Shown in pieces: positions 42,570-55,300 of a DNA stretch of 64,000 nucleotides (within the stretch, counting starts at the first letter, position 1; every line of letters starts with the position of its first letter). A program made the translations under genes and the position numbers. The stretch is from Solea solea (taxonomy: Eukaryota > Chordata > Actinopteri > Pleuronectiformes > Soleidae): contig NC_081144.1 in the NCBI RefSeq assembly GCF_958295425.1, positions 160,001 through 224,000 of the forward strand. The letters are read 5' to 3'. The notes under the pieces are model-generated. The model had not been told where the DNA came from. It was given only the letters and a program-made list of their open reading frames with translations, and searched no databases.

Positions 42570-42930
42570 GTAGTGTGACCTTTTGTTGTTATATGTAAAT
42601 GTGCATCTCATAATAATAATAATAATAATAAATACACTGCTCCAAGAAGTAGTGGAACCCGTAATAATCACATTCTTTGATTTGACTTGTGTTATTTTGG
42701 TGGTTGTTACATAAACACATATTCAGTTTAAGTCAGTAACTATTCTAACTTGATTTTAGCTGTGTGACCTTTTGTTGTTATATGTAAATGTGCATCTTAT
42801 AATGATGATGATAATAATAATAATACCGTAATAATCACATTCTTTGATTTGACTTGTGTTATTTTGGTGGTTGTTACATAAACACATATTCAGTTTAAGT
42901 CAGTAACTATTCTAACTTGATTTTGGCTGT
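42570..42930. repeat. Recent direct duplication of ~160-195 bp
   Basis: The block gtgtgaccttttgttgttat...taacttgatttt occurs twice in tandem (about 42572-42761 and 42763-42925). The 105 bp from gtaataatcacattctttg to cttgatttt is identical in both. The first copy has an extra 'aatacactgctccaagaagt' insert, and the internal (TAA)n/(TGA)n lengths differ. Confidence 0.85.
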
Positions 42931-43013
42931 GTGATTTAGGTGGTCCCTTAATCCCCCTATTTTATTTCAGCTGTATATTTGACTTATTATGGTCAAATAA
43001 TCAGTCGCACATC

Positions 43014-43176
43014 TAGGGCTGCAACAATTATTTTATTACTAAATTGATCGTCAACTATTTTGATGATCAGCAATTGATATTTCTCAAAATGTTACCGACC
43101 AAACAAGTACTCGATTAATCGAGAAAAGAATCGACAGATACATAGATTTTGACAGTAATTGTTAGTTGCAGCCCTA
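43014..43176. mobile_element. hAT MITE with perfect 8-bp target duplication
   Basis: 163 bp with terminal inverted repeats TAGGGCTGCAAC...GTTGCAGCCCTA. It is flanked by exact CGCACATC duplications (43006-43013 and 43177-43184), the size expected for hAT. It contains gatcgtcaactattttgatgatc and ctcgattaatcgag sub-palindromes typical of this widespread fish family. Confidence 0.93.
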
Positions 43177-43184
43177 CGCACATC

Positions 43185-44443
43185 TTATTTGTTTTACCCT
43201 GGTTTTTATAGGCAATATTGTTGATTCTGCAGTAGAGAAACTGATATTTAATAATGTTATATTGAACTGCGGTGGCTGTGCTCTAAAATCTGCAGAGTAG
43301 GTTTCTTTTATATTGAGTTATTTTGCTTAGTCCTGTGCAGAACAGTATCCTTTCTTTTCTATTAAATTAGCTTTCTTCACTGTTATTCTCTTGTTTTTTT
43401 GTACTTGTTATGAACTAAAATACCAAAGCAAATTCCTTGTATGTACAATCCGTCTTGGCAATAAGCTCTGATTACTGTCAAGGTGTTGTTGGGAAACCAG
43501 GCCTGTCTTAGCTGGAGTGAGGAATATCTGATTCCCAGAAGAGATGTGAGATAACAAAACACGCCAATTATTGCATAGAAAGAGGAAATGCACTTGAAGA
43601 CTAGAGGATATGAGTCTAGTCTGGTTTAAAGATCAAACTTGGCTTCGCACTGCAGGGCTATTGTTATATTTACACCCAGGTTCCATCAGTGAGAGGGGAC
43701 CAGTTCCTCTTCCCTCATCGGAGCTGAAAGCTGCACAGCCTGAAATGGTGCTGTTGTTGAATCCAATGTCCCTTCATGTGTGATGTGGTTGCCGTTTCAT
43801 TGAATCGGGAGATTTTTTTGAAACCAGGATTTTTGTGTAGATGGTGACACGATGATTTTTCTGTGGTTGAATCCTGCTCCTGTTTGCATAGAGGTCAAAG
43901 GTCACCTGCTGCAACAGTCAAAATGGTTTTGATTTAGCTCCCCATGTTGTTTCTAAAGAGTCATTTTGATTCAATGTGGCTGTTGGTACAAAAGCACCAG
44001 CAGAGGAGAGACTTTGACTCCTGTGGAAAAAAAAAAAAAAAGATTGTAAGGAGTCGAGAAGTTTTATCGAGCTCATCCCAAACCACCAGATCCCTGAGGT
44101 TCAGGAGCTTCGATAAATCAAAGAGGACAGTGTGTTCCTCCTCCAAACATCACACAGTGTCTCACAAAATGTGGCTCCAACATTAAGACCAAATAGACAA
44201 GAGTAGAGTAGTTTGGATCTTTCAAAGTGGTGGAAAAAGGTCTTGGCTTACACAATTAAAACAAACACAAAGAGCACTGACATAATGAACTAGTATATTG
44301 ATCAATCTGTTACACTACGATCTGTGTGTCCATACAAAAACCCACTTTGTCCCTATGACTTTTTCTAGTACAAACAGGAAGCTGATTGCTACCTCTGCAG
44401 TTGCTTGTTTGGCTTTAGAAGATATCACCTATTGTCAGGAAGC
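43185..44443. other. No gene seen
   Basis: Intron-like sequence with an A15 run at about 44027-44041. No supported exon. Confidence 0.45.
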
Positions 44444-44512
44444 AGTGATTAAAGGTCTGAGTGAGAATTTCAGTTTCGAGATCAACGATGAAGCAAAACA
44501 GAAACTGAAAGT
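44444..44512 (+). CDS. Weak candidate exon, unrecognised
   Basis: Within a 74-residue frame, the stretch after ...tattgtcag reads EAVIKGLSENFSFEINDEA then KQKLK and meets a good donor, AAA|GTAAGG. Composition is protein-like (acidic/basic alternation), and the strand agrees with the candidate promoter at 42 kb. The acceptor side lacks a strong pyrimidine tract, several upstream AGs are equally possible, and no family is recognised. It could be chance. Confidence 0.15.
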
Positions 44513-47196
44513 AAGGGCCTGAACGCAAGAGAACAAGTTTTGGAGAATCCACAAAGGTTTTGTAGTATATCTGCTTTTATCCACACAGAACTGGGAGCCC
44601 TAAGATGTTATCTTTGGAAAGACTTTGGAAGACACTGCCCTTGCATGTTCATGTATGCAACCAATATGCAACTTTATGATAACAACAGGGTCATCCAGCC
44701 TCACCTCCCGAGGTTTACATGCATGCTCCACATGCGTCATCATTTCTGGAAACGATGACGTGTTTATGAAACACTTTATAGGAATGAAAAAGAAAAAGAT
44801 TGTATAGGGAAAAGTTGGCTAAGGCCTAAGTGTTAACTGAACTTTTTGTTCAGTTGTGGCTGATAAACATCTGTCAAAGGTTTCATTTTCTGCCCGTCCA
44901 GACAAAAACACAACCTGAGAGTTTTGAGGAGTCAAATGGAGCCAGTACCATTTCTAATGTCTCAATTTTTGAGGCTCTGAAACACTGTGTTAGTGTTGAC
45001 GGCCGCCATAAATGCAGCTGAATTGATGTGTTTTTAAACTAAAATGTACTAGTGTCGATGTAGCCACTTTCCATTGTTGAAGCACATAAATTCTAATGTG
45101 GGAAAATGAGTCCTGCCAAAGTATATCTTTTTTATAATTGGCTCATTCTCCACAAGGACTGTAACTGACGTGTAATAACTGTTCACCTTAGGCTACGGCA
45201 ACAAACACGCCAGCCTGTAATTTCCATTCTTAATCATTCTCAGTTCAGGAATGTGCGTCCTGCAGCCTAGAAAAGTCAGTTTACGCAGCACGGGGCCTTT
45301 TTTATGGGCCCCTCTGTGAGTGAGTGAGTGTTCCTGTCAGAGAAAACACGAGAAACAGTCGGTCAACACTGGCCGTAACCCTCACTCCATTTCTTATATT
45401 TAAATGGCAAAAGCATGTGACTCAGCAAACGTTAATAACGGCTCATGACAGGGTTCATGTAGCAGTTGTACTGTTATTCACATTTGTCTTTGGAAGATTC
45501 TGCAGAGGGATTTATTTCCTACAGTGGGTTGGTGGTGTCTGGAAAGAAGCTTACGGGGGCTTTAAGTTCATACCCACCATGAGACAGGGGGCTCACCGCA
45601 GCCCACTCGTGTTTTGTTTTCTTCTGTGGTATCAAAGCAGGAGACGAGCTTCTGTTTATGTCATGCACAAGAAAGATATTAGCTGATTTTACTCCATGAG
45701 CAACTTTCTGACTTTTGTCTAATTGCAGCAGCTCAGTTTGGCGTGAACTGTCATCTTTTTACCAATAAATCGAACTCGTGCTAATAATGATGAAAGTGAC
45801 ACAAGCCTTCTAATGAAATGGCGATTGGTGTCATAGTGCCTCACAGCCTGAGGGGGGAGACACCCAAAGGTTTGTAGGACATTTTCACACTGACCTGAGG
45901 GACTCATTCATTGGCTGGACAGGAGGAGGGTGCTGGGGGTTGGTGTGAGGTGAATGGCTCGTTTGTACGAGTCAGAACACCTGTGGAGCTGGCCAGCAGA
46001 GAGTCATTGTAGACGGCGGCGTCTCCGACTTTCCCTCACGTTATTGCTTTTTGAGACTTTTGTAAAAACAAACTTGAACTGTTTGGCTGGGAATCCCATC
46101 CCCAACGGCAACACTGGCAGGCTGTGGGCCACGCCCCTCAAGCGTTGGCATCGCCATGTCCGTTAACCACCACGCCTGCTTTCTTTTCCTGTCCAGCCAT
46201 TGGCTTAGCCGCAAATTTTTAGGGCCAAGTCTTCTGGGTTGTTACACGATTAATAGTTAGCGAGTTATTGAGCACACGTATGTCCCTGGCACAATCAGAT
46301 ATGTTTGAGCCAGCTTTGATAGTTGCGATGAGAACCGTACAAGTGTCCTCTGCTGGATCCTAAGAGGTACTACTTATCTTTTACATAAAAAGAGACCGCC
46401 CTAATCTGCTGTATATTGTGCAGTAAATTCAGTGTGAGGTTGGGTTCATGAAGTCTGCTCTCTCACAGTTATTTTTGTTTTTCTCTCTCAGCCGTTCTGT
46501 GTCTTTTTATTTATTTATTCTTCAGTATTTCAGTCGCACTGGTAATGTTGCCTCTTGGGGGAAAAGAAATGAGATAGTACTTTGTAATTAGAGACTGTGG
46601 TTGATGTCAGCATTGGTAATATTACAGTTTGTGTTAAATGTGTAGCTGCCACACACAGACGGTGGAACATTTAATGTTGACTGTTACATCAGCCTCTGCA
46701 GCTAATGCTGGTGATGTTGTGTTTTCTCTCGGCTCATCCAGAAAGTCTGTCGGAGACAGCAAGGCTGTGATTAGCTGGAAAATATATTTTTCCTACCAAA
46801 CCTACATACCATCCACCGTGATGAATAGCCAGCAAATAATAGTGTGGCTTGGGCTAGAACGAGCTCCACGAACTGTGGCCTATAATAATATACCCCACCA
46901 TCATTGTTGCAGGAGAACACAGGAAATTACGTTTGTTTTGTTTTTTTGTAGACAAGCCACTCTTCGATTTTTACACAAGTAAATGCATGTTTTTCCTCAA
47001 GAGAAGACAATGAGGTCTGTTTCTGTTGAGTTTTCCTGGAGTCGACATGAGGGGAGTTTGGTTGTGTAGCCACAGGAAAAACCACACTGGCCCTTTTGCA
47101 GAAATACACCAAGGCTATAGCCACACTACTCAGTTTTCATTTCAACACATAAAATCTGCTCCTGATAGGCCTCCTGTCCACACTACGACCCCTTGA
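44513..47196. other. No gene seen; intron-like
   Basis: Unique-looking sequence with only short frames. 45900-46170 is somewhat GC-richer, with no exon signals I trust. Confidence 0.4.
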
Positions 47197-47325
47197 GATG
47201 CTATATGTTATGTTATATGCTATATGTATGTATATATATATGTATGTGTATGTATGTATATATATATACATATGTATATGTATATATATATATGTATATG
47301 TATATGTATACATATGTATACATAT
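47197..47325. repeat. TATG/TATA microsatellite
   Basis: Mixed TATG, TATA and TACA units. Open frames on both strands are artefacts. Confidence 0.85.
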
Positions 47326-50300
47326 TTACTGCCAACTGTGGGGCTGGTTTGTAGTCTGCATTGGCAGAAATGGAAAACCTATTGAATTGACACAAATACC
47401 CACATTCACTTCCTGATTGATTTAAAAAAATGTCACAACTCAACTGTCAGCCTTTTTAGTGTCAGAAAGTAAAGGTACTGTTTTTAGTCCAAACCTAAAC
47501 CTAACCCTAACCCAGGGCTTTACCATTCCAAACCCTACCATACTGTACCAAACTGAACATTTATTCTTCTCTTCAGAGCTGGATATTTGGGTCAGTGGAT
47601 TCTTACTGCACTGGATCATCATAATACTTTTTTTGTCCCTCATTTTGTCGCACACACTGCGAACATGGCAGAAAATGACATTAACACCGTACAGACCATA
47701 ATGGACTTCTGTGGACTTTTGGGCATGGAAAGTATGACCCAGGCCTGAGTGTTGTTCACCGTGTTGTAATGAATGATTCAGAAGCTGAGTGGCTTAAATG
47801 CTTATGCCTCTAGTCTCACTTCCTGTCTCCGTCTATGTTCCTGTCTCTCTGTGTGTGTGTCTCTGCTCGGCTGACATCAGGTCTGTGGTGCTACCTGTGT
47901 GTGTGTGTGTGTGTTCTGTTTTGGCCTGTATCTTGGTGCTGATGTAACTTTATGTGCAGCTTCACCTGTGCTGCCGTGTGAGGATGATTTCATTGTATGT
48001 TGCCATAATGTAATGGGATCTATTTGACAAGAGTTTACAACGCAGATACAGTCTGGTATTAAACACTTTTATAGCCATGTGTGCTGAGTTTTAACGGTCA
48101 GCGTTCATTTGAACTGTAACCTTTTTAAAACAGTGAGGGTATTTTTATATATTGCTGGCTCAGGTTATTTTATACTTCAAAAAGTGTTGTTCTGTTTTTC
48201 CACCACACCAATATCGGAAAAAACCCAGATGAGCAACTCTGCTGCGTCATGAAGAAATCCCATTTGTGAGTGCGTTGTGTGACGTTGGGATTTTGTGCAT
48301 GTGTCATGGTGTGTTGTTGTAGTGCCTGTTCTGTTTTTTTTTGCTGTGTATGTGCCAGTTACTCACAAACGTATTGCGTCACTTACCAGAACTGGGTCAG
48401 AGGCTGAGAACCAGACACTTTGTACTGAATCAACGGTGACTCGTATCTTGTTTGATGAGTTTGTGTCTATGCGAGTCGACCTTACAGTGTTTTTTTTAGT
48501 TTGTGTGTGTATCCCTACATACACACCCATATTGTGTGATCCAGAAAGTTAATTTGCCTGTGACTGTGTTTGTTCAGGTATCTTTTGTAGGATCTACCTT
48601 GTCAACCATCTGCCCCACCCTTTGCCTTCAAGACAAACATCAGCAGTTGGGATTAACAGCTTCCTTTCTTTCTTTTTTTTTAGCTCATGCTTTGTCACTG
48701 CACGTGTGAGCGACCACCCCTTCACCTGTTGTCAGTGCCTGTGGCTATTTGGAGCTAACTATTTAGCAACATGCTTCTGGTTAAGCATTATTTACGCCGC
48801 CTCTCTTCACCTGGCCCACTGACCTTTTCATACAGAGCTGAAACAAACAGCTTTAAAGATGCCTTTGTGTTGTGGGGCTGAGTTAATTGCAGTTCTGTAG
48901 CTGCTCACAAACTGAGGTTTTATTCAGGTTTTCTTCTTGGCTCATTGTACAACCTGATAACGTGAAACCATTGTTGTGTGTAATTTGTGTTAATTCAAAT
49001 AAAGATATCCCTTGACGGTTGGAAGTTTGAGTTTCAGGTTCATTCAGAGAACCAGCAGAGACATTAATATCTAAAATGGTAACACGCCTTATTTGTCCAG
49101 AGGCACCGTTTGGCATAGTCTGCCATATTTGTTTTTTAAAAGTGGGACGGGGTCTTTGGAACGTGTCACGTGTAGCTCCTATGTGACCTGTACTGTTAAA
49201 GCAAGTCTTTGAATATTTGCTCTATGAGTTTGCAGCATGATTGAGCGTGCAGCGTTCAACATACGTGAGGTGTCGGGGCACTCCAGAAATTCAAATTGCA
49301 ACCACCGCCTATTATCATTTAAAAGCATAATAATCCCAGTTACATTCAAACAAGGAACTTGTGCTCCCGTGTCATTACAATGGTGCTCTGTGAGAATGTA
49401 ATACTTCTTTAAGGAGCTCTCCCTGTTAAAAGTCTTTGCTCATCATTGCTCCAACTAAACTACGAGAACGTTAGTTTATACATTTTTCGTTGCTCTGCAA
49501 ACGTTATCCGGGTCATTGGTTGTAGGTCCATCTAGTTGTGTACAGAGGCATTTTTGATCCGCTGGTCACAAGTTTGAGGTGACTACCCCCTTTCCAGTCC
49601 GCATTTGCATTACAAACAAATAAAGCCATTCTTTAATGACGTTTATGTTGGTTTTGTACTTCAATATTGTTTATTTTTGAAAATATCAGAAAAAAACAAA
49701 AAAACAAACTGGTTTTAGTTCAGTTTGAAAACTCCAGGGCTGTGTGGACAAGCAAAAGCAGAGACATAAGGAAACCCAGTTCCCACACTCACTTCCTGAT
49801 TGGATCTCTTAATCCACGACTTGATCAAACGTACTTTGAGTTTCACGTACGCTCATTGTTGATCTAACAACTCAAAAATCCCTCTCTTTCTTTTTTTCAT
49901 TACTGTTTCTCGTTACAATTATTCTCTGAAATGAAGCAAGCTACAGAGAAGCCGGAGAGACATGATGTTAGTATGGATGGAGGTCAGGGCTGAAAGGATT
50001 AATCGATTACTAAAATAATTATAAACTGTTTATGATCATCAGTTTCAGGTTCTTAAATGTGAATATTTACTGCTTTCTTTCAAAATCATTAAAACTGAAT
50101 TGAATTTTTTTATTTTGATAAAAATACTGATCAACATTTTTATGACACTTTATGACAAATTGTGGATGCAGTCTTACAGTGTCTGCACTAAACCAGGACG
50201 CAGGGTGACAGAGCCGGGGCGAGCTCTGGCCTGCCACTGTGTAATGTGAGAAGTCATGTGAGATGTCCGTCCTTGCATTTCAGGAATGTGTGTGCGTGCG

Positions 50301-50699
50301 CGTTATGTGTGTGTGAATGTGTGTGTGTGTGTGTGTGTGTGCGACAAGTGACAGAGCTTGTGGTTCTGGTGTGAGACAGAGGAGCCAAAGCTGCAGTAAC
50401 TCTACACCTGCCACTGTCTTTTGAAGGCTGCTAAAAAAAGCTCATTTCCAGCTGATTTTATGAAAAATTGAAAGTTGTGAATACAGAGCTGCAACGATGA
50501 GTCGAAATAATTGACAGTGTCAATTTGAGTGACAATTAATGGTTAATATTTGTTTGAACATATTGGAGATTTTCATGTAAAACCTCTTGAGCCAATTATT
50601 CTATCAATACTTGTTTGGTTTGCATAAAATGGCTCATTTGCACTACTAATTTTGTTGATTTGGTTTGTTTATTTGTTACATTTGATACTTTATTATAAT
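47326..50699. other. No gene seen; intron-like with MITE fragments
   Basis: Contains a short telomere-like run (aacctaaccctaaccc, about 47498-47513), (GT)n at 47892-47912 and 50318-50342, and 'ggctg[c/a]aa...gattaatcgattactaaaataatt' fragments at 49988-50150 and 50490-50560 related to the hAT MITE at 43014. No exon was supported. Confidence 0.4.
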
Positions 50700-50783
50700 A
50701 TTTATTTATCTATCTATCTATCTATCTATCTATCCATCCAGCTCTGTCCATCTAAGCTATCTGTCTGTCTGTCTGTCTGTCCA
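50700..50783. repeat. (TATC)n and (TGTC)n microsatellites
   Basis: (TATC)n at 50707-50734, then (GTCT)n at 50759-50782. Confidence 0.9.
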
Positions 50784-52858
50784 TCTATCGTAGCAAGAGA
50801 AGCTTTGCTGGCTAGCTAAGCTAACATAGCGCCAGTGCTATATTATGTTAGCTACAGCCAAACGGTGTAGAACATACCCGTGATCATGGATGAGTGTCAC
50901 ATGCTAAGCCTTTTCACTTTTCGCCTGCTGCTAACAACAACAACACTTGTGTAGCAACTTTAGCATTCTCCATTTCCCACCTCACCTAAATATCTACCTA
51001 AAGTTAGGTAGTCGGGGTTGGGGGTTGATTTTAGGCACAAGGCAGCACATTATCTGCGATAAACTATGATACATAACTTTAGATCTGTGATATTTAGTAC
51101 AACCTTCTGTAAAAATGTAATGAATTGTTAGCTGTAGCCTGGAATAGCTGCTAATGCTGTGTGTTCAGTAAACATCCAGTGTGCGGGTGAATCCTGTGAT
51201 CGTTTGGCACCACACACTTGCACTAATGCTCTTAATCCACCTGTCTCTGCTGTGTCTCCGAGCGAAAGGTGTGTGTTCCCATTGAGGTGCATTACCGCTG
51301 CCAGAGGGGCGGCGGGGCTCTTCTCACTCTCAGCAGAGGGATTATGTTGATAATATTTCCCCCATGGAAGGAAGGGGAGGAAGGAAGCTGAAGAGAGGAA
51401 TGAAAAGTAAAAAAAAACAACAATAATAATAATAATAATAAGAGAGGAGGGGAAAACAAATCTGACATGTTAGATATGTTAGTTAGAAGGGTACAGCCAT
51501 CAGGAGCAGGAATGAAAGGCAGGGGAGGAGAAGGTGTTTAAGGAGGTGGAGAAGGTGTTGGAGTTTGCTGACCCAGCTGAGTTATTTATTTTCCCATCCC
51601 ATCGGCTCCCGCTGAGTGTTTTTTAGACTCCTCTACACTGAGGATCCTGAGTGGAAGTGGAAGTCTGTTCCCTCCTGCTGCTGCTGCTGCTGCTGCTGCC
51701 TCCAAAGTTAATACATTTTCAGGCACAGACTGTGGCATTTAATTGGTCTACTGTCCTCGTCCCAGTATACTAGCAGTATACTGGGAATTTATTTATTGAT
51801 AAATGAGTATCAGGAGTTCTCTGATTGACCTATTATATACTTTAGTGGCTGTCCAGACAAAAACAAGTCTAGGTGAATCCACTTTATAAGGTTAGGGTAA
51901 AATTATCGATTTGGTTGTTATTTCAAGTACACAGTCCCTGTCAGTTTCACGCGCCGGGCGTCACTACTTCATGTCTCCTCACGGTGGCGCTGCTCAAATG
52001 AATGAGGGGAAACTTGGTGGTGGTGGAAGTTACCTGGCCGAAGAAGAGGAAGTTTAGAGCGGAATAATGGTGGAGAAAGCTAGGTTAAGAGATGCTTCAT
52101 CCAAGTTCAATACATAGACTTTATGCACTTTGTTCTCTATGTTGTGACTGAATAGATAAATCCATGTACTGTCTGACCCTTGCCTGTGTGGCTGTGTGCT
52201 TGATTCTGTGCGTCGGTTCTTCTATATGTGCTTCAGTGTTTGTGTGCCACTCGTTGGTCTGGAGCACCTCCGCCCTTTGCTGACTGCTTTAAATAAGCAC
52301 ATGCTGTGTGTGTTTGGACTGTAAGAAGGAAGGGCAGCTGAACATGGGCGTGTAGGAGGTGAAATAAACCACTGATAGGAATGCAAGACAAGTGCACTCA
52401 CTGATTTAGTTTTAGTAGCGGAGAGTAAGTCACACAATTATCAGTATTTTTGACTTCCCTATGCTGCCTTGTTTTAATGGCATGTTTGCGGTGTTGACCC
52501 TTTCAAATAATGGGGGTGTTATCACAATATAATTGTTTTAATCATTAGATACTGACATATATCACAATATAAATCAAATCAACATTTCTGTAAGGCTGTG
52601 TGATGCAGTATGGCTTATATACAAGATATATGTGGATGTAAAGCTTCACACACAGTTGTTTCTCTGGACTCATGAAAAGTTTCTATTTCTCAAAGAGTGC
52701 TGTAAATACACTCTAATATAGAATATCTACTTTTTATGATCTATATTACATGATCTTAAAATACACTTATTTTTACCTTTCATTCCTGATTATACCTGGT
52801 TTATTTTTTTTTAAATTGAATGAAGGATAATTATGTGTTTTAGAAACAATGAAAGTGA
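50784..52858. other. No gene seen; (TAA)n and (CTG)8
   Basis: (AATAAT)n at 51419-51441 and (CTG)8 at 51676-51699. A 'ctcacggtggcgctgc' motif near 51976 also occurs near 2016 ('ctcatggtggcgctgc') and suggests a dispersed repeat. No exon was supported. Confidence 0.45.
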
Positions 52859-53097
52859 CTTTACATTAGGGATGTGCGATATATATTGTCTACGATAGTA
52901 TCTTAATTGTTGTTTTAACAATGTGTGAAATCACAATGTCGAGTATGTCGAAATCATTTTGCAAGAACCAATCAAAACACGCCTTTTTGAGAGGCCACAC
53001 ATTCACTGCATGATCAAGCCTCGTAGGAGGCGTGTCCGCTTCACAACAACAAACCAAGCTAACACAGCTGCATGTATGACTTAAGATAAAGTTAAAC

Positions 53098-53445
53098 ATG
53101 AGTGAACAATCAGCGCCAGGAGATAAAACACAAACTCTACCAGCCTCAGAATCCACTTCGTTAGATTTAATAGCTAAACATGGATCCTCCTCACTCGCAT
53201 GGAGGTGGTTTGGCTTTGAAAACACTGATGTCACTCAAAAGACGCCAATCTGCAAACTATGTCAATAAGTGGTTGCCATCAAAGACAGCTCGACTACGAA
53301 TTTGTTTCACCATCTGTGAATGAACCACTGCACACAATATGAAGAATATGAAACGCTACGGCAGTCAGTGGTCCACCACGACCGGCTAGCTAAGGTACCG
53401 ACAGGAAGACACACTCGGCAAACTTTGGCAGCAGTTAAATGTGTG
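53098..53445 (+). pseudogene. ZBED/hAT transposase N-terminus, decayed
   Basis: From ATG 53098 the frame gives a Ser/Thr-rich leader. A BED zinc finger follows: AWRWFGFENTD, then PICKLC, then VVAIKDSSTTNLFHHL and MNHCTQYEEY, with the C-x2-C...H-x-H pattern of ZBED proteins still visible. Two in-frame stops interrupt it, TAA directly after CKLCQ and TGA after FHHL. No catalytic dimerisation domain follows, so it is a relic. The family assignment is firm from the motif order, but which hAT subfamily is unknown. Confidence 0.75.
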
Positions 53446-53834
53446 TCCACATTCTCATGTTACTTGCACATACTTGTAGTTTACTTGAAGTTTACATTTT
53501 GTTGTGTCTTATTTTAAGTGTTAAGTCTTTTGTTGTGTCTTATTTAAGTGTTAAGTCTTTTTTGTGTCTTACTTAAGTGTTAAGTCTTTTGTTATTTTTG
53601 CTATTTTATTGTGTGCCTTAAGCCGGGAGTCAGTGCAAAATTTCATTGTGTCCTCATAATGACAATAAAAAATTCTTGAATCTTGAATCTTGATTGTGAA
53701 TGCCTTGTAGTTCAAATATGATGAGTATTGTTTACATTAGGGCGAAGTGTCAGTTAAAAATACTCTCATGATAGTTTTTGTTGGTCGCTATGGTACGCAA
53801 TATTTTATAAAGTAAGTTAAAGTTAATAAATTAC

Positions 53835-54343
53835 TATGGAAGCCCATTTCTGCCACTTGATGAAAAGAAATTATGAGGTAGCTAAGTCACCCTGTGAACA
53901 TCAGTGGCAACACATTACAAAAGTACCTTCTTCACACTGTACTTTTAAACACCACAAGTTGCTTCTTGCTTAAAATCCTTTCAAGGGTGCGCTTGCTTAG
54001 TAGAATCCCATGTGAATCCGCAAGCAAATGAAGGATTTCATTTGTTGTAAAGCCACGTTTGAAGTAGTCCTCAATATACTTGCAATCTATGTCTGTGTCG
54101 GTCTCCCCACACCACACCACACATGAGCTGCTATTGAACAGCTGACTTTGTACCTCATAATTTCGATTTAGCTATCTCATAATTTCGACTTTATCTCATA
54201 ATTTCGACTTTTTATCTCATAATAATGACTTTTTATCTCATAATAATGACTTTTTATCTCACAATCATGACTTAGCTATCTCATAATTTCGACTTAGTAT
54301 CTCATAATTTTTTTTCATCAAGTGGTGGAAATGGGCTTCCATA
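53835..54343 (-). mobile_element. Nested 509-bp DNA transposon with ~45-bp inverted repeats
   Basis: The ends TATGGAAGCCCATTTC[T/C][G/A]CCACTTGATGAAAA...ATTATGAG are inverted copies of each other. Next to the right end are tandem 'ctcataatttcgactttttat' units. The minus strand carries a transposase fragment (54120-53932). It sits inside the hAT remnant, so it inserted later. A clear target duplication was not identified. Confidence 0.75.
53932..54120 (-). pseudogene. Transposase/integrase-type N-terminal fragment
   Basis: A 62-residue frame with the helix-turn-helix-like block YIEDYFKRGFTTNEILHLLA then GILLSKRTLERILSKKQL. It resembles the N-terminal domain of fish integrase-like transposases ('...YFxxGxxxxEIxxxLxxxHxxxISxRTLxRxLK...'). 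The catalytic domain is absent. The family name is from memory and uncertain. Confidence 0.5.
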
Positions 54344-54689
54344 AATAAGAGCTGTTTTTCTTGAACAGGTTTTTTTTTGTCAATATTATCATTGACGTCT
54401 AACATATTATTAACAAGAACAAGCTGGTACAACAGGCCTTCCATGCTTTTACAAACACATTTTTGAGGATTGCAAAATATCGCCAATTATCGTTATCGGC
54501 AAAAAGCGCACACCCCTTTTTTACATGATGGTCAAATTCTGCTGCAATTAGGCTCAGAATTAAAGATGTGCCATTAAGTGATTATTTGAAAGTATAACTA
54601 TACTTGATTTTCTTTTGAATAAGTGTACAGTCTTTCCTTTGCCCCAGAATGGGACCATGTATGCTAACCCTAAGCAGCACTGTCGCTAC

Positions 54690-55020
54690 ATACACCAGAC
54701 TCCTCTGTTAAATATTGATTCCTTTACTTTAAATGTTAGAGATGAATGGAATGTTTTCAGGGATTTTTAAGTCTTTTTAACTGATCTACAGTTTGACATT
54801 GTTCACTTTGATTCTCGTGTCGGATGTCGTGCTCATGACTCTTCCAACAACGACACTCTCTGTCTGTTGATAGTCACATTTTAGTATCGGCTCAGCTCTC
54901 TTGGAACCTCGTCAGAGCAGGTGCTAAATAAAAGCACCAGGTACTATCACTGATGGAAAAGCAAAAAACAGAGTAATGCCGAGCTGTGCCGTGCTAGAAC
55001 TGTATCATGGAAAAGTGCCA
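54690..55020 (-). mobile_element. Non-autonomous hAT-like repeat 'C', copy 3
   Basis: Reverse-oriented relative of 29335-29885 and 38165-38795: ggatttttaagtctttttaactgatctacag, cacattttagtatcggctcagctc, and the end tgccgagctgtgccgtgctagaactgtatcatggaaaagtgcc. Confidence 0.6.
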
Positions 55021-55239
55021 TAACATTTTTTAACTTCATTTTTAATTCAGTGAAACAAGTCTTTCGAGTTGTGTTTACATGTGAAAACATCAACTGTTTT
55101 TCCTGAAGAAACTTGTAATGTCCTGCGGTATCGGACATTACAAGTACATTTGCACTTCATGAGAAACAGCACTGTAATCATGAGAGTTGGGAAGGTTGTG
55201 TTAGTTAACAAGAAAAAAGCTCCTGCTTCCTGTTCAACA

Positions 55240-55300
55240 GAGTGCTTTTCCTGCAGAGGGAGGAGAGGGGGTGGAGTTTTCCACAGCAGTGGGCGGAGAG
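55240..55300 (+). promoter_or_regulatory. Candidate promoter with GC box
   Basis: A purine- and GC-rich segment with gtgggcggag (Sp1/GC-box-like, about 55288-55297) and a run of gaggagagggggtggag directly upstream of an exon-like segment. No TATA box. Confidence 0.35.

Larger units (their letters stand above)
52867..54518 (+). mobile_element. hAT transposon remnant with BED-finger gene
   Basis: The ends TAGGGATGTGCG and (reverse complement) AAGGGGTGTGCG form hAT-like inverted repeats. They are flanked by near-identical 8-bp direct repeats CTTTACAT and TTTTACAT (52859-52866, 54519-54526). Inside are a decayed BED-zinc-finger transposase start (53098 onward), a LINE-like tail (about 53610-53695) and a nested second DNA transposon (53835-54343). 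The catalytic part of a hAT transposase is missing, so this is an internally deleted, inactive copy. Confidence 0.7.

Noticed and set aside
47490..47513. Interstitial telomere repeat
   Set aside because: Only about two to four imperfect CCCTAA-like units, too short to indicate a fusion point.
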